Assembly: GCF_001399975.1 (NCBI RefSeq)
Contig: NZ_LKBD01000016.1
Location: 1-64,000 of the forward strand
DNA length: 64,000 bases
Direction: 5' to 3'
Source: Pseudoalteromonas sp. P1-9
Lineage (GTDB): Bacteria; Pseudomonadota; Gammaproteobacteria; Enterobacterales; Alteromonadaceae
Position 1 is the stretch's first letter. The number at the start of each line of letters is the position of its first letter. Of the stretch, positions 53,944 through 63,928 are shown piece by piece. A program made the translations under genes and the position numbers. Under the pieces are notes generated by a model. It worked only from the letters and a program-made list of their open reading frames with translations. It was not told the DNA's origin and ran no database searches.

Positions 53944-54681
53944 TTATTCTGCTGATTTATGTGTAATCAGCGTACCTTCATCTTCACCAAGGATAACACG
54001 TTTTAGCGCGCCTGGTTTATTCATGTTAAATACACTGATTGGCATATTGTGGTCACGAGCCAGGGTAAATGCCGCTAGGTCCATCACCTTTAATTCTTTT
54101 TCGATTACTTCGTTGTAAGTCAATGTTGGGTAAAGCGTTGCTTCAGGGTTTTTAACCGGATCATCGCTGTATACGCCGTCAACTTTAGTTGCTTTTAATA
54201 CTGTGTCGGCTTCAATTTCAATACCGCGTAAACACGCAGCAGAATCAGTAGTGAAGAATGGGTTACCGGTACCCGCAGAGAAAATAACAACACGACCAGT
54301 TTTTAGTAAGCTAATTGCTTCAGCCCAGTTATACGCGTCACATACACCGTTAAGTGGAATCGCAGACATTAAACGTGCATTTACATAGGCACGGTGCAGT
54401 GCATCACGCATTGCAAGGCCATTCATCACTGTTGCAAGCATACCCATGTGGTCGCCAACAACACGGTTCATACCGTTTTCAGCAAGTGTACCGCCACGTA
54501 GGAAGTTACCACCACCGATTACTACACCTACCTCAACGCCTAACTCTACAAGTTCTTTAATTTCTTGTGCCATACGGTCAAGAATTGATGGGTCGATACC
54601 AAAGCCTTCTTGGCCCATTAAAGCTTCACCGCTTAATTTAAGTAAAACTCGTCTAAAAACTGGCTTACGATTTGTGTTCAT
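53944..54681 (-). CDS. pyrH: UMP kinase
   Basis: Bacterial hexameric UMP kinase (amino-acid kinase fold), 245 residues. [68 protein letters not shown] and the ATP site [16 protein letters not shown] are all present. It makes UDP for nucleotide and cell-wall synthesis and is allosterically activated by GTP in relatives. A strong terminator lies between tsf and this gene. Confidence 0.97.
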   Translation of the reverse strand: MNTNRKPVFRRVLLKLSGEALMGQEGFGIDPSILDRMAQEIKELVELGVEVGVVIGGGNFLRGGTLAENGMNRVVGDHMGMLATVMNGLAMRDALHRAYVNARLMSAIPLNGVCDAYNWAEAISLLKTGRVVIFSAGTGNPFFTTDSAACLRGIEIEADTVLKATKVDGVYSDDPVKNPEATLYPTLTYNEVIEKELKVMDLAAFTLARDHNMPISVFNMNKPGALKRVILGEDEGTLITHKSAE

Positions 54682-54704
54682 AGTAATCCTGGCTGAAAAA
54701 GTTG

Positions 54705-54740
54705 CAAAAAATAACCGCGCTAATGATAGCGCGGTTATTC
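54705..54740 (-). terminator. Rho-independent terminator after tsf
   Basis: AATAACCGCGCT pairs perfectly with AGCGCGGTTATT around a six-base loop, followed by TTTT on the minus strand. It lies about 60 bases past the tsf stop and separates rpsB-tsf from pyrH. Confidence 0.88.
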
Positions 54741-54800
54741 TAAATAATTTTATCTCTTAGCGCAAAAGCAAAAGCTATTTTGCTAAGTGAAAAAAGTCGA

Positions 54801-55652
54801 TTACTCGCCTTTAGCTGCTGCAATTTGTGCAGCTACTTCAGCAGCGAAGTCTTCTTCTTTCTTCTCGATACCTTCACCTACTTCTAGGCGAGTGAAACCA
54901 GAGATAGTCGCGCCTTTCTCTTTAAGGAATTCGCCAACTGTTTTCTTAGGTTCCATGATGAATGCTTGACCAGTAAGAGAGATCTCACCAGTGAACTTCT
55001 TCATACGACCAACAACCATCTTCTCAGCGATTTCTGCTGGCTTACCTTCGTTCATTGCGATTTCAACTTGAACCGCTTTTTCTTTCTCTACAACCTCAGC
55101 AGGTACATCTTCTGGGTTAAGGAAATCAGGCTTAGAAGCAGCAACGTGCATAGCAACGTGCTTAAGTGTTTCTTCGTCAGCTTCACCAGTTACAACAACA
55201 CCGATACGGTCGCCGTGACGGTATGCAGCAGCGTTGTCACCATCTATGTACTCAACGCGACGAACGTTGATGTTTTCACCGATTTTAGCAACTAGCGCAA
55301 CACGTGTTTCTTCGAATTGTGCTTTAAGTGTTTCGATGTCAGTTTTTGCTTCAGTAGCAGCATCAAGAACAGTATTAGCAAAACCTAGGAAGTTTTCGTC
55401 TTTAGCAACGAAGTCAGTTTGACAGTTAACTTCTAGAAGTGCAGTAAAACCAGCACCTTGCTTGATAAGGATTGTACCTTCTGCAGCGATGTTACCCGCT
55501 TTTTTAGCAGCTTTAGCAGCACCGCTCTTACGCATGTTCTCGATCGCTAGATCGATGTCACCGTTAGTTTCTGTTAGTGCTTTTTTACAATCCATCATGC
55601 CAGCGCCTGTGCGCTCGCGTAATTCTTTAACTAGGGCAGCAGTTACAGCCAT
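54801..55652 (-). CDS. tsf: Translation elongation factor Ts
   Basis: Guanine-nucleotide exchange factor for EF-Tu; 283 residues (E. coli 283). N-terminal [20 protein letters not shown], core [17 protein letters not shown], with TDFVA contacting EF-Tu, and [11 protein letters not shown]. Follows rpsB after a gap with two hairpins, the same pair as in other bacteria. AGGACA precedes the ATG. Confidence 0.97.
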   Translation of the reverse strand: MAVTAALVKELRERTGAGMMDCKKALTETNGDIDLAIENMRKSGAAKAAKKAGNIAAEGTILIKQGAGFTALLEVNCQTDFVAKDENFLGFANTVLDAATEAKTDIETLKAQFEETRVALVAKIGENINVRRVEYIDGDNAAAYRHGDRIGVVVTGEADEETLKHVAMHVAASKPDFLNPEDVPAEVVEKEKAVQVEIAMNEGKPAEIAEKMVVGRMKKFTGEISLTGQAFIMEPKKTVGEFLKEKGATISGFTRLEVGEGIEKKEEDFAAEVAAQIAAAKGE

Positions 55653-55690
55653 TAGTATGTCCTCAAATCCAAAATCTATTTAAAATAAGC

Positions 55691-55753
55691 GGGAGCAAGC
55701 TCCCCCTAATCATCAGGATACCAAGCTTTCTATGATGATTTCATGAAAGCTTG
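55691..55753 (-). promoter_or_regulatory. Two hairpins between rpsB and tsf
   Basis: CAAGCTTTC (55722-55730) pairs with GAAAGCTTG (55745-55753), extended by ATGA/TCAT after a one-base bulge. A second small hairpin, GGGAG/CTCCC, is at 55691-55704. Neither is followed by a long T run; they may set the rpsB to tsf ratio. Confidence 0.5.
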
Positions 55754-55763
55754 ATAAGCGCTA

Positions 55764-56492
55764 TTACTCAGCTTCTACGAAGTCGTCTTTTTCAGCTTGA
55801 ACAGCGATGTTGCTTTCACGGCCTGCTACAGACACGTCAGCTACAGCGTTAGTGTAAAGCTGGATAGCACGGATAGCATCGTCGTTACCAGGGATGATGA
55901 AATCAACACCGTCTGGGTTTGAGTTAGTATCAACAACAGATACTACTGGGATGCCTAGGTTGTTTGCTTCTTTAATAGCAATGTGCTCGTGATCAGCGTC
56001 GATAACGAAGATAGCGTCTGGAAGACCGCCCATGTTCTTGATACCGCCAAGGCTCTTTTCAAGCTTTTCCATTTCACGAGTAAGCATTAACGCTTCTTTC
56101 TTAGTTAATTTCTCGAAAGTACCGTCTTGGCTTTGAGTTTCAAGGTCTTTAAGACGCTTGATTGACTGACGAACTGTTTTCCAGTTAGTTAGCATACCAC
56201 CTAACCAACGGTGGTTTACGTAGAACTGGTCAGAACGTAGTGCAGCTTCTTTAACTGCTTCGCTTGCAGCGCGCTTAGTACCAACGAAAAGGATTTTACC
56301 TTTGTTTGATGCTACGCCTTTAAGGAAAGACATTGCTTCGTTGAATAAAGGTACAGTTTTCTCTAAGTTGATGATATGTACTTTGTTACGTGCACCAAAG
56401 ATGAACGGCTTCATCTTAGGGTTCCAGTAACGTGCTTGGTGACCGAAGTGTACGCCAGCTTGTAGCATATCGCGCATAGAAACGTTTGCCAT
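55764..56492 (-). CDS. rpsB: 30S ribosomal protein S2
   Basis: Protein of 242 residues (E. coli 241) from ATG 56492 with AGAGGAAT upstream. [33 protein letters not shown] is replaced only slightly from the family start; [28 protein letters not shown] and [13 protein letters not shown] are signature stretches. The frame extends to 56546 but the added residues fall in the mRNA leader. S2 is known to repress its own operon through the leader. Confidence 0.97.
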   Translation of the reverse strand: MANVSMRDMLQAGVHFGHQARYWNPKMKPFIFGARNKVHIINLEKTVPLFNEAMSFLKGVASNKGKILFVGTKRAASEAVKEAALRSDQFYVNHRWLGGMLTNWKTVRQSIKRLKDLETQSQDGTFEKLTKKEALMLTREMEKLEKSLGGIKNMGGLPDAIFVIDADHEHIAIKEANNLGIPVVSVVDTNSNPDGVDFIIPGNDDAIRAIQLYTNAVADVSVAGRESNIAVQAEKDDFVEAE

Positions 56493-56679
56493 TTTAATAT
56501 TCCTCTGTAATTTTGGGTTAGGCCTCCACATATCCCATAGCACCAACAGTTTGCATTTTGCTCACTGCACCCAAGTGTATGTGCCGATATGTGTGTGTGT
56601 TAAAATTAAAGTTTAAGTGCCTTCACTACAATCAACTCAAAAATCCCGAGGAAATTTAAATTTTAATTGTAAAAAGACG
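56493..56679 (-). promoter_or_regulatory. rpsB mRNA leader
   Basis: About 190 untranslated bases lie between the predicted start point and rpsB. A leader of this size is usual in gammaproteobacteria, where S2 binds it to stop translation. I have not confirmed its fold base by base. Confidence 0.55.
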
Positions 56680-56685
56680 GCGCGC

Positions 56686-56714
56686 TTTATACCATATTAA
56701 CAAACAGAACTCAA
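56686..56714 (-). promoter_or_regulatory. rpsB-tsf promoter
   Basis: On the minus strand, TTGAGT (56709-56714), a 17-base spacer and TATAAA (56686-56691), with TGG just before the -10 box. The discriminator is GCGCGCC, the G+C-rich type seen at stringently controlled ribosomal promoters. Confidence 0.7.
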
Positions 56715-56795
56715 ATTTTATGAGTAATTTTCAGTCAAACAACTTATCTAAAAAGTGTCGTGTTTGACCACAATTTAAAGAATTTTGGAGCCTAA

Positions 56796-57587
56796 ATGAG
56801 TGCAGTGATTAAAACCCCAGCTGAAATCGAAAAAATGCGAGTTGCAGGACGCTTAGCAGCTGAAGTGTTAGAAATGATTGAGCCTCACGTTAAGGTTGGC
56901 GTGACCACAGAAGAGTTAAATCAGATTTGCCACGATTACATTGTAAACGAGCAAGATGCGATCCCTGCTCCACTAAATTATCATGGTTTTCCAAAGTCAA
57001 TTTGTACCTCAGTAAATCACGTAATTTGTCACGGTATTCCAAACGATAAAGCGCTAAAGGAAGGCGACATTATCAATATTGATATTACGGTAATTAAAGA
57101 TGGTTACCACGGCGATACTTCTAAAATGTTTTACGTTGGTCAACCGTCAATTCAAGCAAAGCGTTTATGTGAAATTACCCAAAAAAGCTTATACCTTGCT
57201 ATCGAAATGGTAAAACCAGGTGTTCGCTTAGGTGACATCGGTGCCGCAATTCAAAAATATGCTGAAGGCTTCAATTACTCAATTGTACGTGAATACTGTG
57301 GCCATGGTATTGGCGCTGAATTCCACGAAGAGCCACAAGTAATGCACTACGGCAAACCGGGCACAGGTGAAGTACTGCAAGAAGGCATGTGCTTTACGAT
57401 TGAACCTATGGTAAACGTTGGTAAACGCCAATGTAAGCTGCTAAAAGATGAGTGGACTGTGGTAACAAAAGACCGTTCACTGTCGGCACAATGGGAACAC
57501 ACGCTACTTGTGACTAAAAACGGAGTTGAAATTCTTACGCTACGATCAGATGATGAGCTTCCGAGAGTGATCGAACACAGCGAATAA
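56796..57587 (+). CDS. map: Methionine aminopeptidase, type I
   Basis: Protein of 263 residues (E. coli 264) that removes the initiator methionine. Metal ligands lie in INIDITVIKDGYHGDTSKMF (two Asp), CGHGIGAEFHEEP (His, Glu) and TIEPMVNVG, with the last Glu in SAQWEHT. GGAG is six bases before the ATG. Divergent from rpsB, as in E. coli, and followed by glnD. Confidence 0.97.
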   Translation: MSAVIKTPAEIEKMRVAGRLAAEVLEMIEPHVKVGVTTEELNQICHDYIVNEQDAIPAPLNYHGFPKSICTSVNHVICHGIPNDKALKEGDIINIDITVIKDGYHGDTSKMFYVGQPSIQAKRLCEITQKSLYLAIEMVKPGVRLGDIGAAIQKYAEGFNYSIVREYCGHGIGAEFHEEPQVMHYGKPGTGEVLQEGMCFTIEPMVNVGKRQCKLLKDEWTVVTKDRSLSAQWEHTLLVTKNGVEILTLRSDDELPRVIEHSE

Positions 57588-57598
57588 GAAGGCCATCA

Positions 57599-60214
57599 AT
57601 GGCAATAACAAAAAAATTTACCCAGTTGCTCGCAAAATGCGAGCAACTTGATGACTACAAACACCTTCTAGAACAGTTCTACCTTTGGCTCGAAGAGCAA
57701 TTTTCACATCAGCCTGTTGAGCGCTTAGTGAAAGCCCGCGCGGCACTTGTCGACGCGATTTTAAGCCAGCTTTATGATCACTATCAATTACACCAACACG
57801 GCGATTTAATTGCCATTGGCGGTTATGGCCGCGGTGAACTGCACCCTTTTTCCGATATCGACTTTTTGTTACTGGTAAACAAAGAACCTAACAAAGAAAC
57901 GCAAGAAACTATCGCTAAATTTGTCACTTTTTTATGGGACCTGCGCCTCGATATTGGTCATAGCGTTCGTACTATCAAGCAAACCATAGAACATAAAAAA
58001 AACGATGTTAATTTTGCCACCAGCTTGCTTGAATCTCGGTTGGTTTGTGGTGATCCTGATAATTTTGCTCATTTACAAAAAAAGTTAGTTGAAACGTCAG
58101 CATGGAAGTCGGATACCTTTTTTATCGCGAAACGCGATGAACAAGAAATAAGGCATAAAAAATGTCATGGAACAGCATATAACCTAGAGCCTAATTTAAA
58201 AGAAAACCCGGGCGGATTACGCGACGTACAAACCATTATTTGGGTCGCAAAAAAGCATTTCCGCTCACAAACGCTCGAAGAACTAGTAGAACACGGTTAC
58301 TTAACGTTTGAAGAGCATCAAGAATTGCAAGAATGTATTGTAAACCTGTGGAATATTCGCTTTGCACTGCACCTGGCAGCTGGGCGCATGGAAAACCGGT
58401 TACTCTTTGATCATCAACCAGTAGCAGCAAAGCTGCTCGGTTTTGGCGACGATGGACGTGCCGCCGTTGAGCGCATGATGAAGCGTCTGTTTCGCATTAT
58501 GGGGCGTGTGCGTGAACTTAATCAAATGCTGTTATCCTACTTCGAACAAAGCATTTTAACAGGCCATGTAAACTATAAAGTAACCAGTATTAACGCAGAC
58601 TTTGAACAAATCGGCCATCAAATTCGGGTGAAAGACCCACAAGTGTTTTTTCACCGTGAAAAAATTATTGAGCTGTTTTGGCACATTGCCAACAACCCAC
58701 AAATTACCCATATTTACCCGAGCACTATTCGTTTACTGCGCCAAGTAAGGCGCCGCTTATTAGGCGACCTACAAGATTATTCGCTGTGTCGCACTATGCT
58801 GCTTAAACTTATTTCGCACCCTAATGGCATGGGGCGTGCGTTTACGTTAATGCATAAACACGGCATTTTATCGGCGTATTTACCGAATTGGCGTAATATT
58901 GTCGGGCAAATGCAGTTTGATTTATTCCATGCTTATACGGTAGATGAACACACCCATCGTTTAATTCAAAATTTGTATCATTATTTCCAGCCAGAGTGCG
59001 CCAATACGTTTCCGCTGTGTCGTGAAATTGTAGTACGCATGGAAAAACCAGAGCTATTGTATTTAGCGGGTATTTTCCACGATATTGCCAAAGGTCGCGG
59101 TGGTGATCACTCAGAACTAGGTGCGGTAGATGCCAGAGAGTTTGCCAAATTACACGGCTTAACGACCTTTGAGGGTAAGTTTATTGCGTGGCTTGTGGAA
59201 AACCATTTGCTTATGTCGGTGACTGCACAGCGCAAAGACATTAACGACCCTGACGTGATTGCTGAATTTGCGGCGCGTGTTAAAAATGAAAAGCAACTCG
59301 ATTACCTTTATTGCTTAACACTTGCTGATATTCGCGCCACCAACGACAACTTGTGGAATGATTGGAAAAGTACACTGCTGCGCGACCTTTATACCCACAC
59401 ACAACGTGCGTTGCGCCGCGGTCTTGAAAACCCAATGGATTTACGTGACCAAATTCGCGATAAAAAAGCACAAGCAAAACAACGTTTACTTAATTTAGAT
59501 TTTGCAGAAGGCCAAATTGATGCATTGTGGCTTCGTTTTAAACCCGATTATTTCACGCGATTTTCAACGCAAATGATTGCATGGCAATGCGAGCATATCT
59601 TGGCGTCAAAAGATCCTAGTAAAGGATTGGTACTGCTTTCTGGTCAGCCTATTAATGGCGGTAGCCAAGTATTTGTTTACTGTCCAGATCAAGCCAATTT
59701 AGTTGCGCGTTTAGTAGCGGTGTTGGGCGCTAAAAAAGCCAACATATTGCACGCGCAAATAATGAACACCAAAGACGGTTATGCGGTTGATAATTTTGTT
59801 ATTTTAGAACAAAACGGTGAGCCGGTAACGAGTCAAAGCCGCGCCAGTTCAATCAAAAAGTCAATTCAACAAGTTATTGACGAACCAAATAAGAAAGTTC
59901 GAGTCAAAAAGAACCGTAAAAAGCGCTTTAAAGGCTTTAATATTAAGCCCCGAGTTATAGTGTCACCACATGGGCGTAAAGACCGCACCCTTGTAGAAAT
60001 TCAAGTGGTTGACATTCCAGGCTTATTAACCAAAATAACCGATGTATTTTCAAGTTTAGCGTTACATATACACGCCGCACGCATCACAACCATAGGCGAA
60101 CGTGCTGAAGATTTCTTTGTGGTATCTAACGCTGACTATAACGCATTAAATGAACAAGAATGTGGCGATTTAAAAAACCGCCTTCTTGAAAGATTCAATT
60201 CCGAAAACGATTAA
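57599..60214 (+). CDS. glnD: [Protein-PII] uridylyltransferase/uridylyl-removing enzyme
   Basis: Bifunctional nitrogen sensor, 871 residues. Nucleotidyltransferase site GGYGRGELHPFSDIDFLLL (residues 74-92), HD hydrolase domain with FHDIAKGRGGDHSELGA (about 496-512), and two ACT domains at the C-terminus (about 680-765 and 790-871) that bind glutamine. It uridylylates PII when glutamine is low. It starts 11 bases after map and precedes dapD. Confidence 0.96.
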   Translation: MAITKKFTQLLAKCEQLDDYKHLLEQFYLWLEEQFSHQPVERLVKARAALVDAILSQLYDHYQLHQHGDLIAIGGYGRGELHPFSDIDFLLLVNKEPNKETQETIAKFVTFLWDLRLDIGHSVRTIKQTIEHKKNDVNFATSLLESRLVCGDPDNFAHLQKKLVETSAWKSDTFFIAKRDEQEIRHKKCHGTAYNLEPNLKENPGGLRDVQTIIWVAKKHFRSQTLEELVEHGYLTFEEHQELQECIVNLWNIRFALHLAAGRMENRLLFDHQPVAAKLLGFGDDGRAAVERMMKRLFRIMGRVRELNQMLLSYFEQSILTGHVNYKVTSINADFEQIGHQIRVKDPQVFFHREKIIELFWHIANNPQITHIYPSTIRLLRQVRRRLLGDLQDYSLCRTMLLKLISHPNGMGRAFTLMHKHGILSAYLPNWRNIVGQMQFDLFHAYTVDEHTHRLIQNLYHYFQPECANTFPLCREIVVRMEKPELLYLAGIFHDIAKGRGGDHSELGAVDAREFAKLHGLTTFEGKFIAWLVENHLLMSVTAQRKDINDPDVIAEFAARVKNEKQLDYLYCLTLADIRATNDNLWNDWKSTLLRDLYTHTQRALRRGLENPMDLRDQIRDKKAQAKQRLLNLDFAEGQIDALWLRFKPDYFTRFSTQMIAWQCEHILASKDPSKGLVLLSGQPINGGSQVFVYCPDQANLVARLVAVLGAKKANILHAQIMNTKDGYAVDNFVILEQNGEPVTSQSRASSIKKSIQQVIDEPNKKVRVKKNRKKRFKGFNIKPRVIVSPHGRKDRTLVEIQVVDIPGLLTKITDVFSSLALHIHAARITTIGERAEDFFVVSNADYNALNEQECGDLKNRLLERFNSEND

Positions 60215-60223
60215 AGGCACACT

Positions 60224-61051
60224 ATGGAACAATTGAAATTAACCATCGAGCAAGCATGGGAAAATCGCGATAATATTTCACCGGCATCAGTTTCTGATGA
60301 GGTTTTCAACGCTATTAACGAATCCCTTGCTTTGTTAGATTCAGGTAAAGCACGTGTGGCTGAAAAAATCTCTGGCGAATGGGTTGTACACCAATGGCTT
60401 AAAAAAGCGGTGTTATTGTCATTTCGAATTCGTGACAACGCGCCAATGAATGACGGTGTTAACCAGTTTTACGACAAAGTACCGCTTAAGTTTACTGACT
60501 ACACGCCAGAGCAGTTTAAGCAAGAAGGCATGCGCGTAGTACCAAACGCGGTGGCTCGTCAGGGCAGCTTCGTAGGCAAAAATGTTGTGTTAATGCCTTC
60601 TTATGTAAACATTGGCGCTTACGTTGATGAAGGTACTATGGTAGATACCTGGGCAACCGTAGGTTCATGTGCACAAATAGGTAAAAACGTACACTTATCA
60701 GGTGGTGTAGGCATTGGTGGTGTACTAGAGCCACTGCAAGCTAACCCAACCATTATCGAAGATAACTGCTTTATTGGCGCTCGTTCTGAAATTGTAGAAG
60801 GCGTAGTGGTTGAAGAAGGCGCGGTAATTTCAATGGGCGTATATATTAGTCAAAGCACGCGTATTTATGACCGTGAAACCGGTGAAACCCATTATGGCCG
60901 CGTACCAGCTGGCGCCGTAGTTGTACCAGGCTCACTGCCATCAAAAGACGGCTCACACAGCTTATATGCTGCAATTATCGTGAAAAAAGTTGATCAGCAA
61001 ACACGTGAAAAAGTAGGTATCAACGCCCTACTTCGCTCAGTAAGCGAATAA
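60224..61051 (+). CDS. dapD: Tetrahydrodipicolinate N-succinyltransferase
   Basis: Hexapeptide-repeat enzyme of 275 residues (E. coli 274) in lysine and diaminopimelate synthesis. N-terminal helical part to about residue 95, then the beta-helix with [23 protein letters not shown] and [22 protein letters not shown]. The Asp in VDTWAT is near the active site. Nine bases after glnD; the map-glnD-dapD order is widely kept. Confidence 0.97.
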   Translation: MEQLKLTIEQAWENRDNISPASVSDEVFNAINESLALLDSGKARVAEKISGEWVVHQWLKKAVLLSFRIRDNAPMNDGVNQFYDKVPLKFTDYTPEQFKQEGMRVVPNAVARQGSFVGKNVVLMPSYVNIGAYVDEGTMVDTWATVGSCAQIGKNVHLSGGVGIGGVLEPLQANPTIIEDNCFIGARSEIVEGVVVEEGAVISMGVYISQSTRIYDRETGETHYGRVPAGAVVVPGSLPSKDGSHSLYAAIIVKKVDQQTREKVGINALLRSVSE

Positions 61052-61077
61052 TGCGTTAAACGCATAAACTAAAAACA

Positions 61078-61108
61078 CAAAAAAGGGCGCTAATTAGCGC
61101 TCTTTTTA
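61078..61108. terminator. Bidirectional terminator between dapD and phhB
   Basis: Stem GGGCGCT/AGCGCTC (one G-T pair) with an AATT loop, flanked by A6 and T5 runs, in the gap between the convergent genes. Confidence 0.83.
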
Positions 61109-61123
61109 CTACTTAGAAGTTAA

Positions 61124-61465
61124 TTAGTCTTCTAGCAGTGCATCTGTTTTAGCGGCACAAATAAAGTCATTTTTATGAAGACCTTTAATTGAGTGACTCC
61201 ACCAAGTTACGGTCACTTTGCCCCACTCAGTTAAGATACCAGGGTGGTGACCTTCATCTTCTGCCATTGCACCTAACTTGTTGGTGAATTCTAATGCGAG
61301 TTTAAAGTTCTTGAACTTAAATACACGCTCTAATTGCATAATGCCGTCAACCACAATTGGTGTCCAATCTGGTATTTGCTTAACTAATACGGCTAGCTCT
61401 TCATCTGAAACTTTTGGTGCGTCAGCACGACACGCTTCACATTTTTGAGCACTTAATTCAGACAT
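61124..61465 (-). CDS. phhB: Pterin-4a-carbinolamine dehydratase
   Basis: Protein of 113 residues. [43 protein letters not shown] contains the catalytic His pair in EGHHP and the second His in WWSH. It recycles the pterin cofactor used by PhhA, whose gene lies 13 bases upstream in the same operon. The N-terminal CEACRADAP is unusual in having two Cys and may bind a metal or be incidental. Confidence 0.95.
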   Translation of the reverse strand: MSELSAQKCEACRADAPKVSDEELAVLVKQIPDWTPIVVDGIMQLERVFKFKNFKLALEFTNKLGAMAEDEGHHPGILTEWGKVTVTWWSHSIKGLHKNDFICAAKTDALLED

Positions 61466-61478
61466 AATAAACCCTTTT

Positions 61479-62276
61479 CTAACTTGCTTTCTTTTGTTTA
61501 GGTGGAAATAGTGGCTCGTGGAGCCCTAGCGCTTTTGCTTTTTCTACAAGCGACATAATATCGAGCTGTGAAATATCAAATAAATCTTCAATTGCATTAA
61601 TGGTGTAATACAAAGGTTGCATAATATCGATACGATACGGCGTGCGTAACACATCAAGTGGTTCAAGCGGCTTGATTTGTGGCACATCTGAGTAGACATA
61701 CTGGGTTTCGCCTGGGCTTGATAAAATACCACCGCCATAAATGCGTAAACCATCTCTAGTTTGCATTAAGCCAAACTCAACGGTAAACCAATATAAACGC
61801 GCTAAATATACGCGGTCTTTTTTCTCAGCAGCTAAGCCAAGTTGACCATATTTATGGGTAAACTCAGCAAACGCGGGATGCGTTAACATCGCGCAGTGAC
61901 CAAAGATCTCGTGAAAAATATCTGGCTCTTGTAAATAATCAAACTCTTCACGTGAGCGAATAAAGGTCGCTACTGGGAACTTTTTATTTGCCAGCAAACG
62001 GAAAAACTCATCAAAATCAATCAATGCAGGTACTGGCGCACATTCCCAACCTGTCGATTCGCGCAGCACTTCGCTTACTTCTTTTAACTGAGGAATACGG
62101 TCTAAAGGTAGATTTATTTTCTCTAACCCTTGCATATACTCATCACACGCTTTGTTTTGTATGCATTCTAATTGACGTGCGATCAGCTCTGACCAAATTT
62201 GATTTTCTTCATCAGACCAATTGATAAACCCATTATCATCTGGCTGTTTAGAAATATAACTACTACTTTTGCCCAT
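61479..62276 (-). CDS. phhA: Phenylalanine 4-monooxygenase
   Basis: Non-heme Fe(II), pterin-dependent hydroxylase converting phenylalanine to tyrosine; 265 residues from ATG 62276. [26 protein letters not shown] carries the two His ligands (HEIFGH) and [14 protein letters not shown] the Glu ligand. I prefer 62276 over ATG 62285 because GAAGAG is nine bases from the former and abuts the latter, and [13 protein letters not shown] matches relatives. Two TyrR-like boxes lie upstream. Confidence 0.96.
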   Translation of the reverse strand: MGKSSSYISKQPDDNGFINWSDEENQIWSELIARQLECIQNKACDEYMQGLEKINLPLDRIPQLKEVSEVLRESTGWECAPVPALIDFDEFFRLLANKKFPVATFIRSREEFDYLQEPDIFHEIFGHCAMLTHPAFAEFTHKYGQLGLAAEKKDRVYLARLYWFTVEFGLMQTRDGLRIYGGGILSSPGETQYVYSDVPQIKPLEPLDVLRTPYRIDIMQPLYYTINAIEDLFDISQLDIMSLVEKAKALGLHEPLFPPKQKKAS

Positions 62277-62440
62277 AAATTTCATCTCTTCATCAGCAAG
62301 TGACGTACTTGCTTAAGCACAACATTCAAACGCAAAACGGTGACATTACACGCTGAATTCAGATGTTCTAGATGTTATGACAAAGTTACTTAAAAGGTAA
62401 TGACTGCGGCAGTTTTGCTACTTACTACAAACCCGCAAAA

Positions 62441-62458
62441 CGTAAACTTAAAATTACA
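62441..62458. promoter_or_regulatory. TyrR-box-like site 1
   Basis: CGTAAA-N6-ATTACA, five of six in each half of the TyrR/PhhR consensus TGTAAA-N6-TTTACA, about 165 bases upstream of phhA. Confidence 0.45.
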
Positions 62459-62514
62459 CAAGAGTAAACATTTAAAACCAATCTTATAAATAAAGAGCTT
62501 AAAACTAACACAAC

Positions 62515-62532
62515 TGTAAAAATAACATTACA
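62515..62532. promoter_or_regulatory. TyrR-box-like site 2
   Basis: TGTAAA-N6-ATTACA, eleven of twelve consensus bases with exact spacing, 74 bases from site 1. TyrR/PhhR control of phhAB by aromatic amino acids is known in other gammaproteobacteria. Confidence 0.5.
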
Positions 62533-62602
62533 CAATATTACTTTCACAAGGAGATAAATGTTAACAAAAACCGTTTTCAGCTTTAACTAGTTACTTAGAA
62601 AC

Positions 62603-62627
62603 AAAAAAAGAGGCTGAACGCCTCTTC
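62603..62627 (-). terminator. Terminator after methionine gamma-lyase
   Basis: On the minus strand, AAGAGGC-GTTCA-GCCTCTT followed by seven T residues, 22 bases after the stop codon. Confidence 0.85.
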
Positions 62628-62648
62628 AACTTAACCAAATAGAGAACA

Positions 62649-63830
62649 TTAAATTTGCGCTAATGCTTGTGCTAAATCGTCAATAATATCATCAGATTCT
62701 TCAAGGCCAACAGAAATACGCACTAACCCATCTGAAATCCCTGCTGCTAAGCGTTCTTCAGGTGTATAAGGAGAGTGTGTCATCGATGCGGGATGTTGGA
62801 TCAGGGTTTCGGCATCACCTAAGCTTACTGCTAACGTGCACAATTTCGTTGCGTTAATAAATTGCGCGCCCATTTCAAGTGTGCCTTTTAGCTCAAACGC
62901 AATTACACCGCCGGCCGCTTTCATTTGCGTGCCAATAAACTTGTTACCTGGATGAGATTTTAGGCCAGGGTAATATACTTGTTCGATTTTTTCGTGCTGT
63001 GCTAAAAATTCCGCGACTTTTTGTGCGTTGTTACAGTGTCTTTCCATACGAACGCTGAGTGTTTTCATACCGCGAATAATTAACCAGGCATCGTGCGGAC
63101 TAATGGTTGCACCAATATCTTTTAACACAGTTAACTTAATAGTTTCGATATGCTCTTTGCTACCGCATACTAAGCCCGCAACCACATCGCCATGACCATT
63201 TAAGTATTTAGTTGCGCTGTGCAGCACAATATTGATTCCAAAGTGCTTTGGTTTTTGCAGTAGCGGCGTCAGAAAGGTGTTATCGATTACCGAAATTAAA
63301 TTATGGCGCTTAGCAAAATCACCAATAAACGCAAGATCAATAACCACAAGGTTTGGGTTGATAGGCGTTTCAGCAAAGATCATTTTAGTATTTGGTTTAA
63401 GTGCGTTTTCAACTGCGTTATGGTCTTCCATATCAACAAATGTCACTTCAATACCAAACTTAGGTAACATATGAGAAAACAAAGCAAAGGTGCAGCCATA
63501 CACCGCTTTTGAGGCAATCAAGTGATCGCCTTGCGCTAAAAAGCTCAGAACAGATGCTGATACAGCGCCCATGCCGGTGGCCGTGGCAGCGCCATCCTCC
63601 ATTTCTTCTAATGCTGCGATTTTAAGTTCTAGCTCTCGGGTTGTTGGGTTGCCAAGGCGAGAATAAATATAGCCTGCTTCATCGCCCGCAAAACGCGCAG
63701 CGCCTTGCGCTGCGTTATCAAAAACAAAGGTAGAAGATTGGTAAATAGGCGTACTAAGAGGACCATGGGCGTGATCGTGTTGCTTTCCGCCATGGATACA
63801 TAAACTGTTATCCGAAAGTTGTGATTTCAT
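62649..63830 (-). CDS. megL: Methionine gamma-lyase
   Basis: PLP enzyme of the Cys/Met metabolism family, 393 residues. The Schiff-base lysine is Lys208 in HSATKYLNGHGD. YGCTFA (111-116) carries Tyr111 and Cys113; the Cys at this place marks methionine gamma-lyases (Pseudomonas putida MegL/MdeA), where cystathionine gamma-synthases have Gly. SLGDAETLIQHPASMTHSPYTPEER and GLVRISVGLE close the fold. It splits methionine to methanethiol, ammonia and 2-oxobutyrate, giving a source of volatile sulfur. Cystathionine gamma-lyase activity cannot be excluded. Confidence 0.88.
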   Translation of the reverse strand: MKSQLSDNSLCIHGGKQHDHAHGPLSTPIYQSSTFVFDNAAQGAARFAGDEAGYIYSRLGNPTTRELELKIAALEEMEDGAATATGMGAVSASVLSFLAQGDHLIASKAVYGCTFALFSHMLPKFGIEVTFVDMEDHNAVENALKPNTKMIFAETPINPNLVVIDLAFIGDFAKRHNLISVIDNTFLTPLLQKPKHFGINIVLHSATKYLNGHGDVVAGLVCGSKEHIETIKLTVLKDIGATISPHDAWLIIRGMKTLSVRMERHCNNAQKVAEFLAQHEKIEQVYYPGLKSHPGNKFIGTQMKAAGGVIAFELKGTLEMGAQFINATKLCTLAVSLGDAETLIQHPASMTHSPYTPEERLAAGISDGLVRISVGLEESDDIIDDLAQALAQI

Positions 63831-63904
63831 ACTACTTGCTTAAATTGTTGTCATAATTATTAACTACATAATTAATGCACAACTGAAAAAACAACAAGCA
63901 CGCT

Positions 63905-63928
63905 AGATTGTTAGACGGCTAAAATTGT
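63905..63928. promoter_or_regulatory. Possible MetJ operator
   Basis: AGACGGCT (63913-63920) matches the MetJ box AGACGTCT in seven of eight bases. The flanking eight-base units on each side match poorly. It lies about 85 bases upstream of the methionine gamma-lyase gene. Confidence 0.2.

Larger units (their letters stand above)
62277..62648. other. Control region upstream of phhAB
   Basis: About 370 gene-free, A+T-rich bases between phhA and the methionine gamma-lyase gene. It holds the lyase terminator and two TyrR-like boxes (listed separately). No additional open frame of interest is seen. Confidence 0.45.

Noticed and set aside
56493-56546. N-terminal extension of rpsB
   Set aside because: S2 of all relatives begins at the [10 protein letters not shown] sequence; the extra frame is mRNA leader.
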